The translations under genes and the position numbers were made by a program. The notes under the pieces were generated by a model. It saw only the letters and a list, made by a program, of their open reading frames with translations. It was not told where the DNA came from and searched no databases. This document shows, piece after piece, positions 41,010 to 50,230 of a DNA stretch of 64,000 nucleotides. Within the stretch, counting starts at the first letter, position 1. The number at the start of each line of letters is the position of its first letter. Location: assembly GCF_009765225.1 (NCBI RefSeq), contig NZ_VMSF01000001.1, forward strand, positions 1,984,001 to 2,048,000, read 5' to 3'. This DNA is from Leifsonia sp. AG29. GTDB lineage: Bacteria; Actinomycetota; Actinomycetes; Actinomycetales; Microbacteriaceae.

Positions 41010-42124
41010 GCCTTCGATCCTATCGGCGCGTCGGCAGCCGCCCCCGAGGGCCGCCCGAGGGCGGCGAGCGCCTCGAGGAAGGCCGTCGTCTCCGCCTCGG
41101 TGCCGGCGGTCACCCGGAGGTGGTTCGGGATGCCGACGTCGCGGATGAGGATGCCCCGCTCGGCGAGCGCCTCGAACGTCGCGGCCGGGTCGTCCACGCC
41201 TCCGAACAGCACGAAGTTGCTGCCGCTCCGGTGGGGCTGGTAGCCGAGACGGGCGAGCTCGCTCACGAGACGGTCGCGCTGCGCCCGGATCTCGCCGACC
41301 ATGGCCAGCATCTCGTCGGCGTGGGCCAGCGCGCCGAGGGCGGCCGCCTGGGTGATCGCCGACAGGTGGTACGGCAGCCGGACGAGCCGGAGGGCGTCGA
41401 TCGCGGCCGGGTCGCCCGCCAGATAGCCGACGCGCGCTCCGGCGAACGCGAAGGCCTTGCTCATCGTCCGGGAGATGAGGAGGCGCGGCCGCCCGGGGAG
41501 GAGCGTCAGCGCGGAGGGCTCTCCGTCGGGCATGAACTCGGCGTACGCCTCGTCGACGATCACCATGCCGCGCGCGGCGTCGTAGGCCGCCTCCACAGTC
41601 TCGAGGCTGAGCGGCGTGCCCGTCGGGTTGTTGGGCGAGCAGAGGATCACGAGATCCGGGTCGAGGCGGATGATCTCCGCAGCCGCGGTGGCGGGCGAGA
41701 GCTCGTACTCGGCGTCGCGGCGGCCGGCCAGGTACCCGGTGCCGGTTCCGGAGGCGAGCAGCGGATACATCGAGTAGGTCGGCGCGAACCCGAGCAGCGT
41801 CCGGCCCGGGCCGCCGAAGGCCTGGAGGATGTGCTGCAGCACCTCGTTCGATCCGTTGGCCGCCCAGAGCTGCTCGGCGGTGAGACCGTGCCCGAGATAG
41901 CGCGCGAACGCCTCACGGAGCTCGGTGAACTCGCGGTCCGGATAGCGGTTGATTGTGCCGACCGCGGCGGCCACGCGGGCAACGATGTCGGCGGCCACAT
42001 CGTCCGGCACGGGATGCGTGTTCTCGTTGACGTTGAGCGCGACGGGCACCGGACGCTGCGGCGCTCCGTACGGTGAGCGACCGCGCAGGTCATCTCGGAT
42101 CGGCAGCTCGGAAAGCGAAGTCAC
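41006..42124 (-). CDS. hisC: Histidinol-phosphate aminotransferase HisC
   Basis: A 372-residue fold-type I PLP enzyme. The cofactor lysine is in [18 protein letters not shown], and the PLP aspartate and tyrosine region is [20 protein letters not shown] is the usual substrate loop. GTG start at 42124. First gene of the local his cluster (hisC-hisB-hisH-priA); hisD is not adjacent. Confidence 0.93.
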   Translation of the reverse strand: MTSLSELPIRDDLRGRSPYGAPQRPVPVALNVNENTHPVPDDVAADIVARVAAAVGTINRYPDREFTELREAFARYLGHGLTAEQLWAANGSNEVLQHILQAFGGPGRTLLGFAPTYSMYPLLASGTGTGYLAGRRDAEYELSPATAAAEIIRLDPDLVILCSPNNPTGTPLSLETVEAAYDAARGMVIVDEAYAEFMPDGEPSALTLLPGRPRLLISRTMSKAFAFAGARVGYLAGDPAAIDALRLVRLPYHLSAITQAAALGALAHADEMLAMVGEIRAQRDRLVSELARLGYQPHRSGSNFVLFGGVDDPAATFEALAERGILIRDVGIPNHLRVTAGTEAETTAFLEALAALGRPSGAAADAPIGSKA

Positions 42125-42177
42125 CGTTCAATCGTAGCCAGCGCGACCTGGGTGGCTCCGCTGTGTGACGAGCCCGC

Positions 42178-42558
42178 CTACTTCTCGTATTTGGCGGGGA
42201 TGGCCAGCTGCTGGCCGGGCGTCACCACCGCGCTCTGGAGGCCGTTGAGCGAGACCAGATCGGCGATGACGTCGCGAGGGTCGGCGCTCGGCGCAACGCG
42301 CTCGGCGACCGACCAGAGGGAGTCGCCGGACTGGACCGTGACGTAGTGGAAGGAGGCGTGGGTCTGCTCACCGCTCGCGATCGCTCCGCCGCCGTTGAGG
42401 GCGAAGACGAGAGCGCCGACGATCAGCGGGAGCGCGACGAGGGCGGACACGACGGCCCGGCCGCGCCGGGTGAGCCGCAGCCGGACGCGCGCTCCCTCGG
42501 GCAGCGGCGGCACCGCACGCAGCGTGGGAACCGACTCGCTCATCAGTACTGCACTCAT
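42178..42558 (-). CDS. LysM-domain membrane protein, SOS cell-division-suppressor type
   Basis: A 126-residue protein. It has an N-terminal cytosolic tail (to about 45), one membrane helix (VVSALVALPLIVGALVFALNG) and an extracytoplasmic LysM domain (HYVTVQSGDSLWSVAERV ... VISDLVSLNG-like VIADLVSLNGLQSAVVTPGQQLAIP). The ATG at 42558 has a GAGGAGG site. It is divergent from lexA with SOS boxes in the gap. That is the same arrangement as M. tuberculosis Rv2719c, C. glutamicum divS and B. subtilis yneA, all SOS-induced division inhibitors. Function by analogy. Confidence 0.82.
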   Translation of the reverse strand: MSAVLMSESVPTLRAVPPLPEGARVRLRLTRRGRAVVSALVALPLIVGALVFALNGGGAIASGEQTHASFHYVTVQSGDSLWSVAERVAPSADPRDVIADLVSLNGLQSAVVTPGQQLAIPAKYEK

Positions 42559-42599
42559 GGCCGTGACCTCCTCAGATTTCGCGGATGCGAAGCTGTGTT

Positions 42600-42615
42600 C
42601 CGAATGTATCTTCGA
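42600..42615. promoter_or_regulatory. Putative LexA (SOS) box, proximal to the LysM gene
   Basis: CCGAATGTATCTTCGA matches 9 of 12 fixed positions of the actinobacterial SOS box TCGAAC-N4-GTTCGA. It is nearly identical to the box before recA (55051-55066). An adjoining TTCGAATGTTCGAA adds symmetry. It lies 42 bases from the LysM start. Confidence 0.65.
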
Positions 42616-42676
42616 ATGTTCGAAACCGCAAGACCGTGATGGAGGAGCGGGACGACGCGACTCTGTCGCGACACAC

Positions 42677-42692
42677 TCGAACATGTGTTTGT
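42677..42692. promoter_or_regulatory. Putative LexA (SOS) box, proximal to lexA
   Basis: TCGAACATGTGTTTGT matches 10 of 12 fixed positions of TCGAAC-N4-GTTCGA, with a perfect left half. It lies 131 bases upstream of the lexA start. The second half is degenerate. Confidence 0.7.
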
Positions 42693-42823
42693 CTCGCCGC
42701 TGCATCGTGGATACAGTTTCGACTGTCTGAGGACATCAGACCAGGCACCACCGACATTCGAGCTCTGAGGCCGTCGGCAGGCCTGATCATCCTCCGATCG
42801 GGCGGGGCCACGAAGGGACGAGC

Positions 42824-43507
42824 GTGTCGAACGAGAACCAGGCGCAGCGGGGCGGGACGCGCCGGCGCAAGAACCTCAGCGAGAAGCAGCTGGCCATCCT
42901 GGAGGTCATCCAGCGCTCGGTGAGCCAGCGCGGCTATCCGCCGAGCATGCGCGAGATCGGCGACGCCGTCGGCCTGTCCTCGCTCTCCTCGGTGACCCAC
43001 CAGCTCAACCAGCTCGAGCTCAGCGGCTACCTGCGCCGCGACCCGAATCGGCCGCGGGCCCTCGAGATCCTCATCGATCTCCCGGCCTCGTCGGCGCCGT
43101 CGCTCGACTACGAGAACCAGACCCCGGTCGGCGACGCGACGATGGTGCCGCTCGTGGGGCGGATCGCGGCGGGCGTCCCGATCACCGCCGAGCAGCAGGT
43201 CGACGAGGTGTTCCCCCTCCCCCGCCAGCTGGTCGGGAACGGCGAGCTCTTCATGCTGAAGGTGGTCGGGGAGTCGATGATCGACGCGGCCATCTGCGAC
43301 GGGGACTGGGTCGTCATCCGCGCCCAGAACACCGCCGAGAACGGCGACATCGTCGCGGCGATGCTCGACGAGGAGGCCACCGTCAAGGTGTTCCGCCAGC
43401 GCGACGGCCACACCTGGCTGCTCCCCCGCAACTCCAACTTCGAGCCGATCCTCGGCGACTACGCGCAGGTTCTCGGCAAGGTCGTCGCCGTGCTCCGCGC
43501 CGTCTGA
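42824..43507 (+). CDS. lexA: SOS repressor LexA
   Basis: A 227-residue LexA. The winged helix is at residues 17-75 ([40 protein letters not shown]). The self-cleavage Ala-Gly bond is in GRIAAGVPI, with the catalytic Ser in [16 protein letters not shown] and Lys in [12 protein letters not shown] start at 42824. Autoregulated through the upstream boxes and cleaved with RecA, whose gene is at 53852. Confidence 0.95.
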   Translation: MSNENQAQRGGTRRRKNLSEKQLAILEVIQRSVSQRGYPPSMREIGDAVGLSSLSSVTHQLNQLELSGYLRRDPNRPRALEILIDLPASSAPSLDYENQTPVGDATMVPLVGRIAAGVPITAEQQVDEVFPLPRQLVGNGELFMLKVVGESMIDAAICDGDWVVIRAQNTAENGDIVAAMLDEEATVKVFRQRDGHTWLLPRNSNFEPILGDYAQVLGKVVAVLRAV

Positions 43508-43515
43508 CCCGCGGA

Positions 43516-43557
43516 GCAGAAGGGGCGCATCACCGCGAGGTGATGCGCCCCTTCTGC
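43516..43557. terminator. Long bidirectional terminator between lexA and metE
   Basis: GCAGAAGGGGCGCATCACC and GGTGATGCGCCCCTTCTGC form a 19-base perfect stem around GCGA. It sits between two converging genes, 6 bases after the lexA stop and 11 before the metE stop. Confidence 0.9.
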
Positions 43558-43567
43558 GTCATGCGAC

Positions 43568-45913
43568 TCAGACGGTCGCCGCCGCCTTCTCGCGGATCGA
43601 GCGGGTCGCCTCCACGATGTTGCGGAGCGACGCGACGGTCTCGTCGTAGCCGCGGGTCTTCAGTCCGCAGTCCGGATTCACCCAGAGCTGGCGGCCCGGG
43701 ATGGCGTCGAGTGCCGTCTCGAGGAGCTCGGTCACCTCGGCGACCGAGGGCACGCGCGGCGAGTGGATGTCGTAGACGCCCGGGCCGATCCCGTGCTCGA
43801 AGCCCGAGCGCTGGATGTCGTGCACCACCTCCATGCGGCTTCGCGCCGCCTCGATGCTCGTGACGTCGGCGTCGAGGTTCCGGATGGCGTCGATGACCAC
43901 GCCGAACTCCGAGTAGCAGAGGTGGGTGTGGATCTGCGTCTCGTCGCGGACACCGGCGGTCGACAGGCGGAACGACCCGACCGACCAGTCGAGGTAGTCG
44001 TCCTGAGCGGCCTTCTTCAGCGGGAGCAGCTCGCGCAGTGCCGGCTCGTCCACCTGGACGACGCGGATTCCCGCGGCCTCGAGGTCCGCGATCTCGTCGC
44101 GCAGCGCGAGGGCGACCTGACGGGCGGTCTCGGCCAGCGGCTGGTCGTCGCGCACGAACGACCAGGCCAGGATGGTCACCGGGCCGGTGAGCATGCCCTT
44201 CACCGGCTTCTCCGTGAGCGACTGCGCGTAGGTCGACCAGTCGACGGTGATCGGCTTCGGCCGCGACACGTCGCCCCACAGGATCGACGGACGCGTGCAG
44301 CGCGAGCCGTACGACTGCACCCAGCCGTTCTTCGTCACGGCGAACCCGTCGAGGTTCTCGGCGAAGTACTGCACCATGTCGTTCCGCTCGGGCTCGCCGT
44401 GCACGACGACGTCGATGCCGAGCTCCTCCTGGAGGTCCACCACGCGCTTGATCTCGTCGCGCATGCGACCGAGGTACTCCGCCTCGCTGATCAGGCCCTT
44501 CGCGAGCTGCGCCCGCGCCCGGCGGATGTCGCCGGTCTGCGGGAACGATCCGATCGTGGTGGTCGGCAGGAACGGCAGGTGGAGCGCCTCCTCCTGGGCC
44601 TGGAGGCGCGCGGAGTAGTCGCCACGCCGGTAGTCGGCCTCGGTGAGGGCCGCCTCGCGCTCGCGCACCGACGGGACGCGGACGCCGGGCGCACCCGCGC
44701 GGTCGGCGAGCGCCTCCCGCGCGGCGCGCAGCTGCTCCTCGATCGCCTCATGCCCGTCGGTCAGACCGTGCGCGAGCGTCGCGACCTGGCCGACCTTCTG
44801 GTCGGCGAAGGCCAGCCAGCTCCGCAGGCGGGCGTCGAGCTCGGGCTCGTCCTCGATGTCGTGCGGGACGTGCAGGAGGGACGTGGAGGTGGAGACGGCC
44901 AGGTTCGGGCTGAGCGACAGCAGCTCGGTGAGCCGGCCGAACGCGGCGTCGAGGTCGCCGCGCCAGATGTTGTGTCCGTCGATGACGCCGCCGACGAGCG
45001 TCTTGGTGAGGAGCGACGTCGCCGTCCCGGCGTCGAGGCCCGACGGCACGGTGCCGCGGACGAGGTCGAGGGAGATCGCCTCGACCGGCGTGGAGGCGAG
45101 CGCCGGGAGGGCGTCGTCGAGCGAGCCGTACGGAGCGGCCACGAAGATCGCCGGACGAGCGGAGGCGGCGCCGAGCGCGTCGTAGGCCTGGCGGACGGCC
45201 GCGAGGACGGCTTCCCGCGGCTCGTCGATGCTCTCGCTGACGAGGGCCGGCTCGTCGAGCTGCACCCACGGCGCCCCGGCCTCCGCGAGGCGGGCGAGGA
45301 GCTCGCGGTAGACGGGAACCAGGTCGGCGAGACGCGACAGCGGTCGGAACCCCTCGGGCGCCTCGTCGCTCGGCTTGCTGAGCAGGAGGAACGTCACCGG
45401 GCCGACGAGGACGGGACGCGTCACGAAGCCCGCGGCCGCCGCCTCCTCGAACTCGCGGACGATGCGGTCGGACGCGAGCCGGAACTCCGTCTCCGGGCCG
45501 ATCTCCGGCACGAGGTAGTGGTAGTTCGAGTCGAACCACTTGGTCATCTCGAGCGGCGCGCGCTCGCCCTCGCCCCGCGCGATGGTGAAGTACCCGGCGA
45601 GATCGATCGACCCGTCCGCAGAGGCCAGATCAGCGAACCGGGACGGAACCGCGCCGACGGCGACGGCCGCGTCGAGCACCTGGTCGTAGAAGCTGAAGCT
45701 CTCGGGGATGGAGGCGTCGTCGCGGCCGAGGCCAAGACCAGCCAGCCGCTCCCGCGTCGCCGCACGAAGCTCGGCCGCGGTCGCCTCCAGCTCGTCGGCG
45801 GTGGTGGAACCGGCCCAGAACGCCTCGACGGCCTTCTTGAGCTCGCGCCGGCGGCCGATGCGCGGGTAGCCGAGGATGGTGCCCGTCGGGAAGGCGGGGG
45901 TGGTGTCGGTCAT
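43568..45913 (-). CDS. metE: Cobalamin-independent methionine synthase MetE
   Basis: A 781-residue double-barrel enzyme that methylates homocysteine with 5-methyltetrahydrofolate polyglutamate. N-terminal GYPRIGRRRELKKAVEAFW. Zinc ligands lie in the C-terminal barrel: IHTHLCYSEF and NPDCGLKTRGYDE. VHGEPERNDMVQYFAENLDG and MLTGPVTILAWSFVRDD are family signatures. The ATG at 45913 overlaps the metF stop by 4 bases, so the enzyme that makes its methyl donor is translated with it. Confidence 0.95.
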   Translation of the reverse strand: MTDTTPAFPTGTILGYPRIGRRRELKKAVEAFWAGSTTADELEATAAELRAATRERLAGLGLGRDDASIPESFSFYDQVLDAAVAVGAVPSRFADLASADGSIDLAGYFTIARGEGERAPLEMTKWFDSNYHYLVPEIGPETEFRLASDRIVREFEEAAAAGFVTRPVLVGPVTFLLLSKPSDEAPEGFRPLSRLADLVPVYRELLARLAEAGAPWVQLDEPALVSESIDEPREAVLAAVRQAYDALGAASARPAIFVAAPYGSLDDALPALASTPVEAISLDLVRGTVPSGLDAGTATSLLTKTLVGGVIDGHNIWRGDLDAAFGRLTELLSLSPNLAVSTSTSLLHVPHDIEDEPELDARLRSWLAFADQKVGQVATLAHGLTDGHEAIEEQLRAAREALADRAGAPGVRVPSVREREAALTEADYRRGDYSARLQAQEEALHLPFLPTTTIGSFPQTGDIRRARAQLAKGLISEAEYLGRMRDEIKRVVDLQEELGIDVVVHGEPERNDMVQYFAENLDGFAVTKNGWVQSYGSRCTRPSILWGDVSRPKPITVDWSTYAQSLTEKPVKGMLTGPVTILAWSFVRDDQPLAETARQVALALRDEIADLEAAGIRVVQVDEPALRELLPLKKAAQDDYLDWSVGSFRLSTAGVRDETQIHTHLCYSEFGVVIDAIRNLDADVTSIEAARSRMEVVHDIQRSGFEHGIGPGVYDIHSPRVPSVAEVTELLETALDAIPGRQLWVNPDCGLKTRGYDETVASLRNIVEATRSIREKAAATV

Positions 45914-46890
45914 GCTGTCTCACTCTCTGGGATGGTGCGGGTGGAGGCGGGAGCGGTCGCGGCGCTCGCGTTCGCGAGCACGCCCGCGCGTTCGAGCACC
46001 GCCAGCACCGCTTCGTGCTGATTGAACGTGTACAGGTGGAGTCCGGGAGCGCCGCCGTCGAGCAGCCGGCGGCCGAGCCGTGCGGCCCAGTCGATGCCGA
46101 TCTCGCGGCGCCCCTCGTCGGTCGGCTCGACCTCGAGCTGGATCGCCAGATCGCTCGGAAGGTCCTCGCCGCTCAGCTCCAGCATGCGGCGCAGTCGGGC
46201 CGGCGACGTGACGGGCATGATGCCCGGGAGGATCGGGAAGGCGACGCCCGCCTCCTTGGCCCGCTGGGCGAAGTGGAGATAGTCCTCGGCGTGGAAGAAG
46301 AGCTGGGTGATCGCGAGATTCGCGCCCGCCGCCTGCTTGGCGAGCAGAGCGTCGATGTCCTGCTGGACCGAGTGCGAAGACGGGTGCCCGTTCGGGAAGG
46401 CGGCAACGGCGATCTGCACGTGCTCGCGCCGCGAGAGGACGGCCTGGGCGTGCAGCTGGGGCACGGTCAGCTCGCCGTACGGCTGCCGCTCCTTCTGAAC
46501 GCGGTGGATCAGCTGGACGAGCTCGGCCGTCGTGCGGATGTCGCCGATGCCGTCCTCGCCGGGAGCGAGTCCCGCGGGCGGGTCTCCGCGCACGGCCAGG
46601 AAGCGGCGCACCCCGGCGTCGAGGAACTCGCGGATGAGGCGGTTCGTCTCGGCGTGCGACGAGCCGACGCAGGTCAGGTGCGCCATCGGACTGATGTCGG
46701 TGTGCTCGATGATGTGGCGGAGCACCTGAAGCGACGACGACCGCGACGAGCCCCCGGCACCGTACGTGACGGAGATGAAGTCGGGCCGCGCGGCGGCGAG
46801 CCGCTCGATCGTCGCGGGGAGCGCCGCCGCGGCGCGCTCGTTGCGCGGCGGGTACAGCTCGAACGAGAACCGTGCCTCGGTACAGCTCAT
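45910..46890 (-). CDS. metF: Methylenetetrahydrofolate reductase MetF
   Basis: A 326-residue FAD barrel enzyme: RFSFELYPPRNERA with the catalytic Glu, FISVTYGAGGSSR, HLTCVGSSHAE, FLAVRGDPP and ITQLFFHAEDYLHF. Produces the methyl donor for MetE, encoded next. The start at 46890 is preceded by a 130-base leader with a cysteine-codon mini-ORF and alternative hairpins, suggesting attenuation by cysteine supply. Confidence 0.94.
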   Translation of the reverse strand: MSCTEARFSFELYPPRNERAAAALPATIERLAAARPDFISVTYGAGGSSRSSSLQVLRHIIEHTDISPMAHLTCVGSSHAETNRLIREFLDAGVRRFLAVRGDPPAGLAPGEDGIGDIRTTAELVQLIHRVQKERQPYGELTVPQLHAQAVLSRREHVQIAVAAFPNGHPSSHSVQQDIDALLAKQAAGANLAITQLFFHAEDYLHFAQRAKEAGVAFPILPGIMPVTSPARLRRMLELSGEDLPSDLAIQLEVEPTDEGRREIGIDWAARLGRRLLDGGAPGLHLYTFNQHEAVLAVLERAGVLANASAATAPASTRTIPESETA

Positions 46891-46966
46891 GGATCCCTCG
46901 GATGGTCGGACAGCGTCACGGGCCCCGGCGCGCGCTGCACGGCGGGGGTTCGCGGGCGGGTGCCGG

Positions 46967-46995
46967 GCTCGGCTGTCGCACCACCGAGCGGTGGT
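46967..46995 (-). promoter_or_regulatory. Mutually exclusive hairpins in the metF leader
   Basis: ACCACC-GAGC-GGTGGT (46980-46995) forms one hairpin. GCTCGG (46967-46972) pairs with CCGAGC (46984-46989) to form another. They share bases, so only one can form. A switch of this kind, just downstream of a leader peptide stop, is what translational or transcriptional attenuation needs. Confidence 0.5.
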
Positions 46996-47017
46996 CCCGC
47001 TGCGGTTGCCTGGAAAT

Positions 47018-47056
47018 CTAGCAACAACGAAGGCCGGGCGGAATCGCCGGTGTCAT
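47018..47056 (-). CDS. Candidate cysteine-sensing leader peptide (MTPAIPPGLRCC)
   Basis: ATG at 47056 to TAG at 47020-47018 encodes 12 residues ending Arg-Cys-Cys directly before the stop. Short upstream ORFs ending in consecutive cysteines act as cysteine-responsive attenuators in mycobacteria; this one precedes metF-metE, which belongs to sulfur amino-acid synthesis. Two alternative hairpins follow within 55 bases. No strong ribosome site is seen, so translation may be leaderless or weak. The sequence pattern is direct; the function is inferred. Confidence 0.5.
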   Translation of the reverse strand: MTPAIPPGLRCC

Positions 47057-47087
47057 GCTTCGACACACAGGATCCCGCCCGGCCTTC
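47029..47087 (-). terminator. Hairpin after hflX, overlapping the leader peptide
   Basis: GAAGGCCGGGCGG and CCGCCCGGCCTTC form a 13-base perfect stem around 33 bases, which contain a smaller GTGTC/GACAC stem. On the minus strand it is followed by GTTGTTG. It fits a terminator for hflX, but the mini-ORF start lies in its loop, so it may also belong to the metF leader. Confidence 0.6.
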
Positions 47088-47111
47088 AGCCGTGCGGTCG
47101 ACCGGCCCCGG

Positions 47112-48623
47112 TCAGACGGCGAACGGCTCGAACGCCGCCTGGTACTCCGGCTGGATCCGGGCCTTCACGCGGGTGCCCTGCTCCACGTACTCGGTGGAGA
47201 GGACCCGGCCCCGCTCGTGCAGGGCCGAGATCAGATCGCCGCGGTCGTACGGGACGACGACCTCCACCTCGACGGAGGGATCCGGGAGAAGGCGCGCGAT
47301 CGCCGCGAGCACCTCGTCGATCCCCTCCCCGGTGCGGGCCGAGGCGAAGATCGCCCCCGGCTCGAGACCGCGGAGGATCAGCCGGTCGTCGGGCGAGATG
47401 AGGTCCGCCTTGTTGAACACGACGATCTCGGGGATGTCGCGCGCACCGACCTCGCCGATGACGTCGCGCACCGTGGCGAGCTGCGATGCCGGGTCGGGGT
47501 GGGAGCCGTCGACCACGTGGAGGATGACGTCGGAGTCGGCGACCTCCTCGAGGGTCGAGCGGAACGCCTCCACGAGCTGGTGCGGGAGGTTGCGCACGAA
47601 GCCCACCGTGTCGGCCAGCGTGTAGAGCCGGCCGTCGGCGGTCACCGAGCGGCGGACCGTCGCATCGAGCGTCGCGAAGAGCGCGTTCTCGACGAGGACG
47701 CCCGCCTTCGTCACCCGGTTCAGGAGGCTCGACTTGCCCGCGTTGGTGTAGCCCGCGATCGCCACGGAGGGCACCGAGTGCCGCGTGCGGTTGGCGCGCT
47801 TCGCCTCCCGCGCGGGCTTGAACCCGGCGATCTGCTTGCGCAGCTTCGCCATGCGCGAGTGGATGCGGCGCCGGTCGAGTTCGATCTTCGTCTCACCCGG
47901 TCCGCGCGAGCCCATGCCCGCGCCCGCCCCGCCGACCTGACCACCGGCCTGCCGCGACATCGACTCGCCCCAGCCGCGGAGGCGCGGGAGGAGGTACTCG
48001 AGCTGCGCGAGCTCGACCTGCGCCTTGCCCTCGCGGCTCTTCGCATGCTGGCTGAAGATGTCGAGGATGACGGCGGTCCGGTCGATCACCTTGACCTTGA
48101 CCACGTCCTCCAGGGCGCGGCGCTGGCTCGGCGCCAGCTCGGTGTCGGCGATGACGGTGTCGGCCCCGAGCGCGGCGACGACGCCCGCGAGCTCCTCCGC
48201 TTTGCCGCGGCCGAGATACGTGCTCGGGTCCGGGTGCGGGCGGCGCTGCAGCAGCCCGTCGAGGACGGCGGCGCCCGCCGTCTCGGCGAGCGCGGCGAGC
48301 TCGCGCAGCGAGTTCTCCGCGTCCTGGAGGCTGCCCTGCGAGTACACGCCGATCAGCACGACGTTCTCGAGCCGCAGCTGCCGGTACTCGACCTCGGTGA
48401 CGTCCTCGAGCTCGGTCGAGAGCCCGGAGACACGCCGGAGCGCGGCACGCTCCTCCCGGTCGAACTGGTCGCCGTCGTGCGATCCGCCGTCGGTGTCCGC
48501 GCCCTGCAGCGCCTGTGCTCCGGAGCCGAACAGCGTCAGGCTCGCACGGTTCTGCTGGGTCGCCAGGACCCGCGCGACCACGTCGTCAGCGCTTCGCTCC
48601 TGGATATCGGTCTTATCAGTCAT
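47112..48623 (-). CDS. hflX: GTPase HflX
   Basis: A 503-residue ribosome-associated GTPase that splits stalled ribosomes under stress. The N-terminal HflX domain contains HPDPSTYLGRGKAEEL and FDRTAVILDIFSQHA-like DRTAVILDIFSQHAKSREGKAQVELAQ. The glycine-rich GAGMGSRGPGETKIELDRRR is a signature. G-domain motifs are GYTNAGKSSL, DTVGF and NKADL. Conserved neighbour of dapF and miaA in Actinobacteria. Start at ATG 48623. Confidence 0.94.
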   Translation of the reverse strand: MTDKTDIQERSADDVVARVLATQQNRASLTLFGSGAQALQGADTDGGSHDGDQFDREERAALRRVSGLSTELEDVTEVEYRQLRLENVVLIGVYSQGSLQDAENSLRELAALAETAGAAVLDGLLQRRPHPDPSTYLGRGKAEELAGVVAALGADTVIADTELAPSQRRALEDVVKVKVIDRTAVILDIFSQHAKSREGKAQVELAQLEYLLPRLRGWGESMSRQAGGQVGGAGAGMGSRGPGETKIELDRRRIHSRMAKLRKQIAGFKPAREAKRANRTRHSVPSVAIAGYTNAGKSSLLNRVTKAGVLVENALFATLDATVRRSVTADGRLYTLADTVGFVRNLPHQLVEAFRSTLEEVADSDVILHVVDGSHPDPASQLATVRDVIGEVGARDIPEIVVFNKADLISPDDRLILRGLEPGAIFASARTGEGIDEVLAAIARLLPDPSVEVEVVVPYDRGDLISALHERGRVLSTEYVEQGTRVKARIQPEYQAAFEPFAV

Positions 48624-48687
48624 TCAGTTCCCCTGTCCGGGTCACCCCTAGTTTGTCAGTTGGGTTGCGGATCTGTACGGTCCTCTT

Positions 48688-49308
48688 ATGCCCAGCGGCG
48701 ATCACTACTTCTCACCGGCGCCGGAAAGCGAGATGAACCTGCGGCCGTTCTCGGCGCGTCTGGCAGGTCAGACGTACGAACTCGTGACGGCGAACGGCAT
48801 CTTCAGCCCCGAGCGCATCGACGCGGGTACGCGCGTGCTGCTGGACCATGTCCCCTCGGCACCGCCCGGCGGTCAGCTCCTCGACGTCGGCTGCGGCTGG
48901 GGGCCGCTCGCTCTCACACTTGCTCTCGAATCCCCTCACGCGACGGTCTGGGCCGTCGACGTCAACACCCGAGCGCTGGACGTGGTGCGCAAGAATGCGC
49001 ACCTGCTCGGTCTCACCAATGTAAACCCGGTGCGGCCTCAGGATGTTCCCGCCGATATCGAATTCATGACGATCTGGTCGAACCCGCCGATCCGCGTCGG
49101 GAAGAACGAGCTGCACTCGATCCTCGAGACGTGGCTTCCGCGGCTGGCGCCCGACTCGGACGCATGGCTCGTCGTGCAGCGCAACCTGGGGAGCGACTCC
49201 CTCCAGCGCTGGATCCAGGCGACGTTCCCCGAGCTGACCACGACACGGGCGGCCACGGCGAAGGGATACCGCGTGCTGCGCGCACGCAGGCGCGCGGAAG
49301 CGGACTGA
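48688..49308 (+). CDS. RsmC/RlmG-like class I methyltransferase
   Basis: A 206-residue SAM-dependent methyltransferase: LLDVGCGWGPLALTLALESP (motif I, about residue 70) and the N6/N2 guanine-type motif IWSNPPIRVGK (NPPIR). HYFSPAPESEMN at the start resembles rRNA methyltransferases of the RsmC group. Only gene on the plus strand within the conserved block. The rRNA guanine target is inferred. Confidence 0.85.
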   Translation: MPSGDHYFSPAPESEMNLRPFSARLAGQTYELVTANGIFSPERIDAGTRVLLDHVPSAPPGGQLLDVGCGWGPLALTLALESPHATVWAVDVNTRALDVVRKNAHLLGLTNVNPVRPQDVPADIEFMTIWSNPPIRVGKNELHSILETWLPRLAPDSDAWLVVQRNLGSDSLQRWIQATFPELTTTRAATAKGYRVLRARRRAEAD

Positions 49309-49342
49309 CCCTTCTGGACGGAGGCTGCTGGGGGCAGGACCC

Positions 49343-50221
49343 TCAGGCCAGCTCGAGTGTTCCCGTGTAGACGAGCTCCGCGGGCCCCGAGAGGGCGACA
49401 TGCTCGCCGTCCTCCGTGGGGAACATCCGCACGCCCACCGTTCCTCCGGGGACGTCGACGCGCCACTGGTCGGGCGCGGCCGAACCGGCCCAGTACCGGA
49501 CGGCGAGGGCCGCGGCTGCCGCGCCGGTGCCGCACGAGAGCGTCTCCCCGCTGCCGCGCTCGTGGACGCGCATGCGGATCCGGCCGATGCCGTCTTTGAC
49601 GAGCGGCTCGTGAGGCACGACGAACTCGACGTTCGCGCCGTGCTCGGGCGCCGGTTCGATGTGTGGGATGTAGGACAGGTCGGCGGCGTCGAGCTCGTCG
49701 TCGTCGGCGACGGCCACCACCACGTGCGGGTTGCCCATGTCGATGCCGAGCCCCGGACGCGCGACGGGGAGCTCCCTGGCGCGCACGAGGGGCTCACCCC
49801 CGGCCAGGTCCCAGCGGCCCAGGTCGACCTGGAACCCGGTGAGGTTCCGCTGGACGTCGCGGACGCCCGCGCGGGTCCCGATCGCGAGCGTCTCGCCGTC
49901 GGCGAGCTCCGCGAGGCCGGTCTCGAGCAGGTACCGGACGAAGACCCGGATGCCGTTCCCGCACATCTCGGCCGGGGAGCCGTCGGCGTTCGCATAGTCC
50001 ATGAACCATTCGGCGGTCTCGTCCTCGGCGAGTGCCTCCGCCCCCTCCGGCAGGTGGCTGGACCGGACGGCCCGGATGACCCCGTCCGCACCCACGCCGA
50101 AGTGACGGTCGCAGATCTCCGCGATCTGGGAGGGGGTGAGCGGCCGGCGACCGTCGGGGTCGGAGTACAGCACGAAGTCGTTGCCGGTGCCCTGGCCCTT
50201 GGTGAAGTGGATGGTCGCCAT
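49343..50221 (-). CDS. dapF: Diaminopimelate epimerase DapF
   Basis: A 292-residue cofactor-free racemase giving meso-diaminopimelate for peptidoglycan and lysine. Both catalytic cysteines are visible: [14 protein letters not shown] and [27 protein letters not shown] at the N-terminus and GNPHVVV are typical. It starts 9 bases after the miaA stop. Confidence 0.94.
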   Translation of the reverse strand: MATIHFTKGQGTGNDFVLYSDPDGRRPLTPSQIAEICDRHFGVGADGVIRAVRSSHLPEGAEALAEDETAEWFMDYANADGSPAEMCGNGIRVFVRYLLETGLAELADGETLAIGTRAGVRDVQRNLTGFQVDLGRWDLAGGEPLVRARELPVARPGLGIDMGNPHVVVAVADDDELDAADLSYIPHIEPAPEHGANVEFVVPHEPLVKDGIGRIRMRVHERGSGETLSCGTGAAAAALAVRYWAGSAAPDQWRVDVPGGTVGVRMFPTEDGEHVALSGPAELVYTGTLELA

Positions 50222-50230
50222 CCCCTCAGC

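Noticed and set aside
46891-47017. Cobalamin or SAH riboswitch before metF
   Set aside because: No B12-box or SAH core was found; the Cys-Cys mini-ORF with alternative hairpins explains the leader better.
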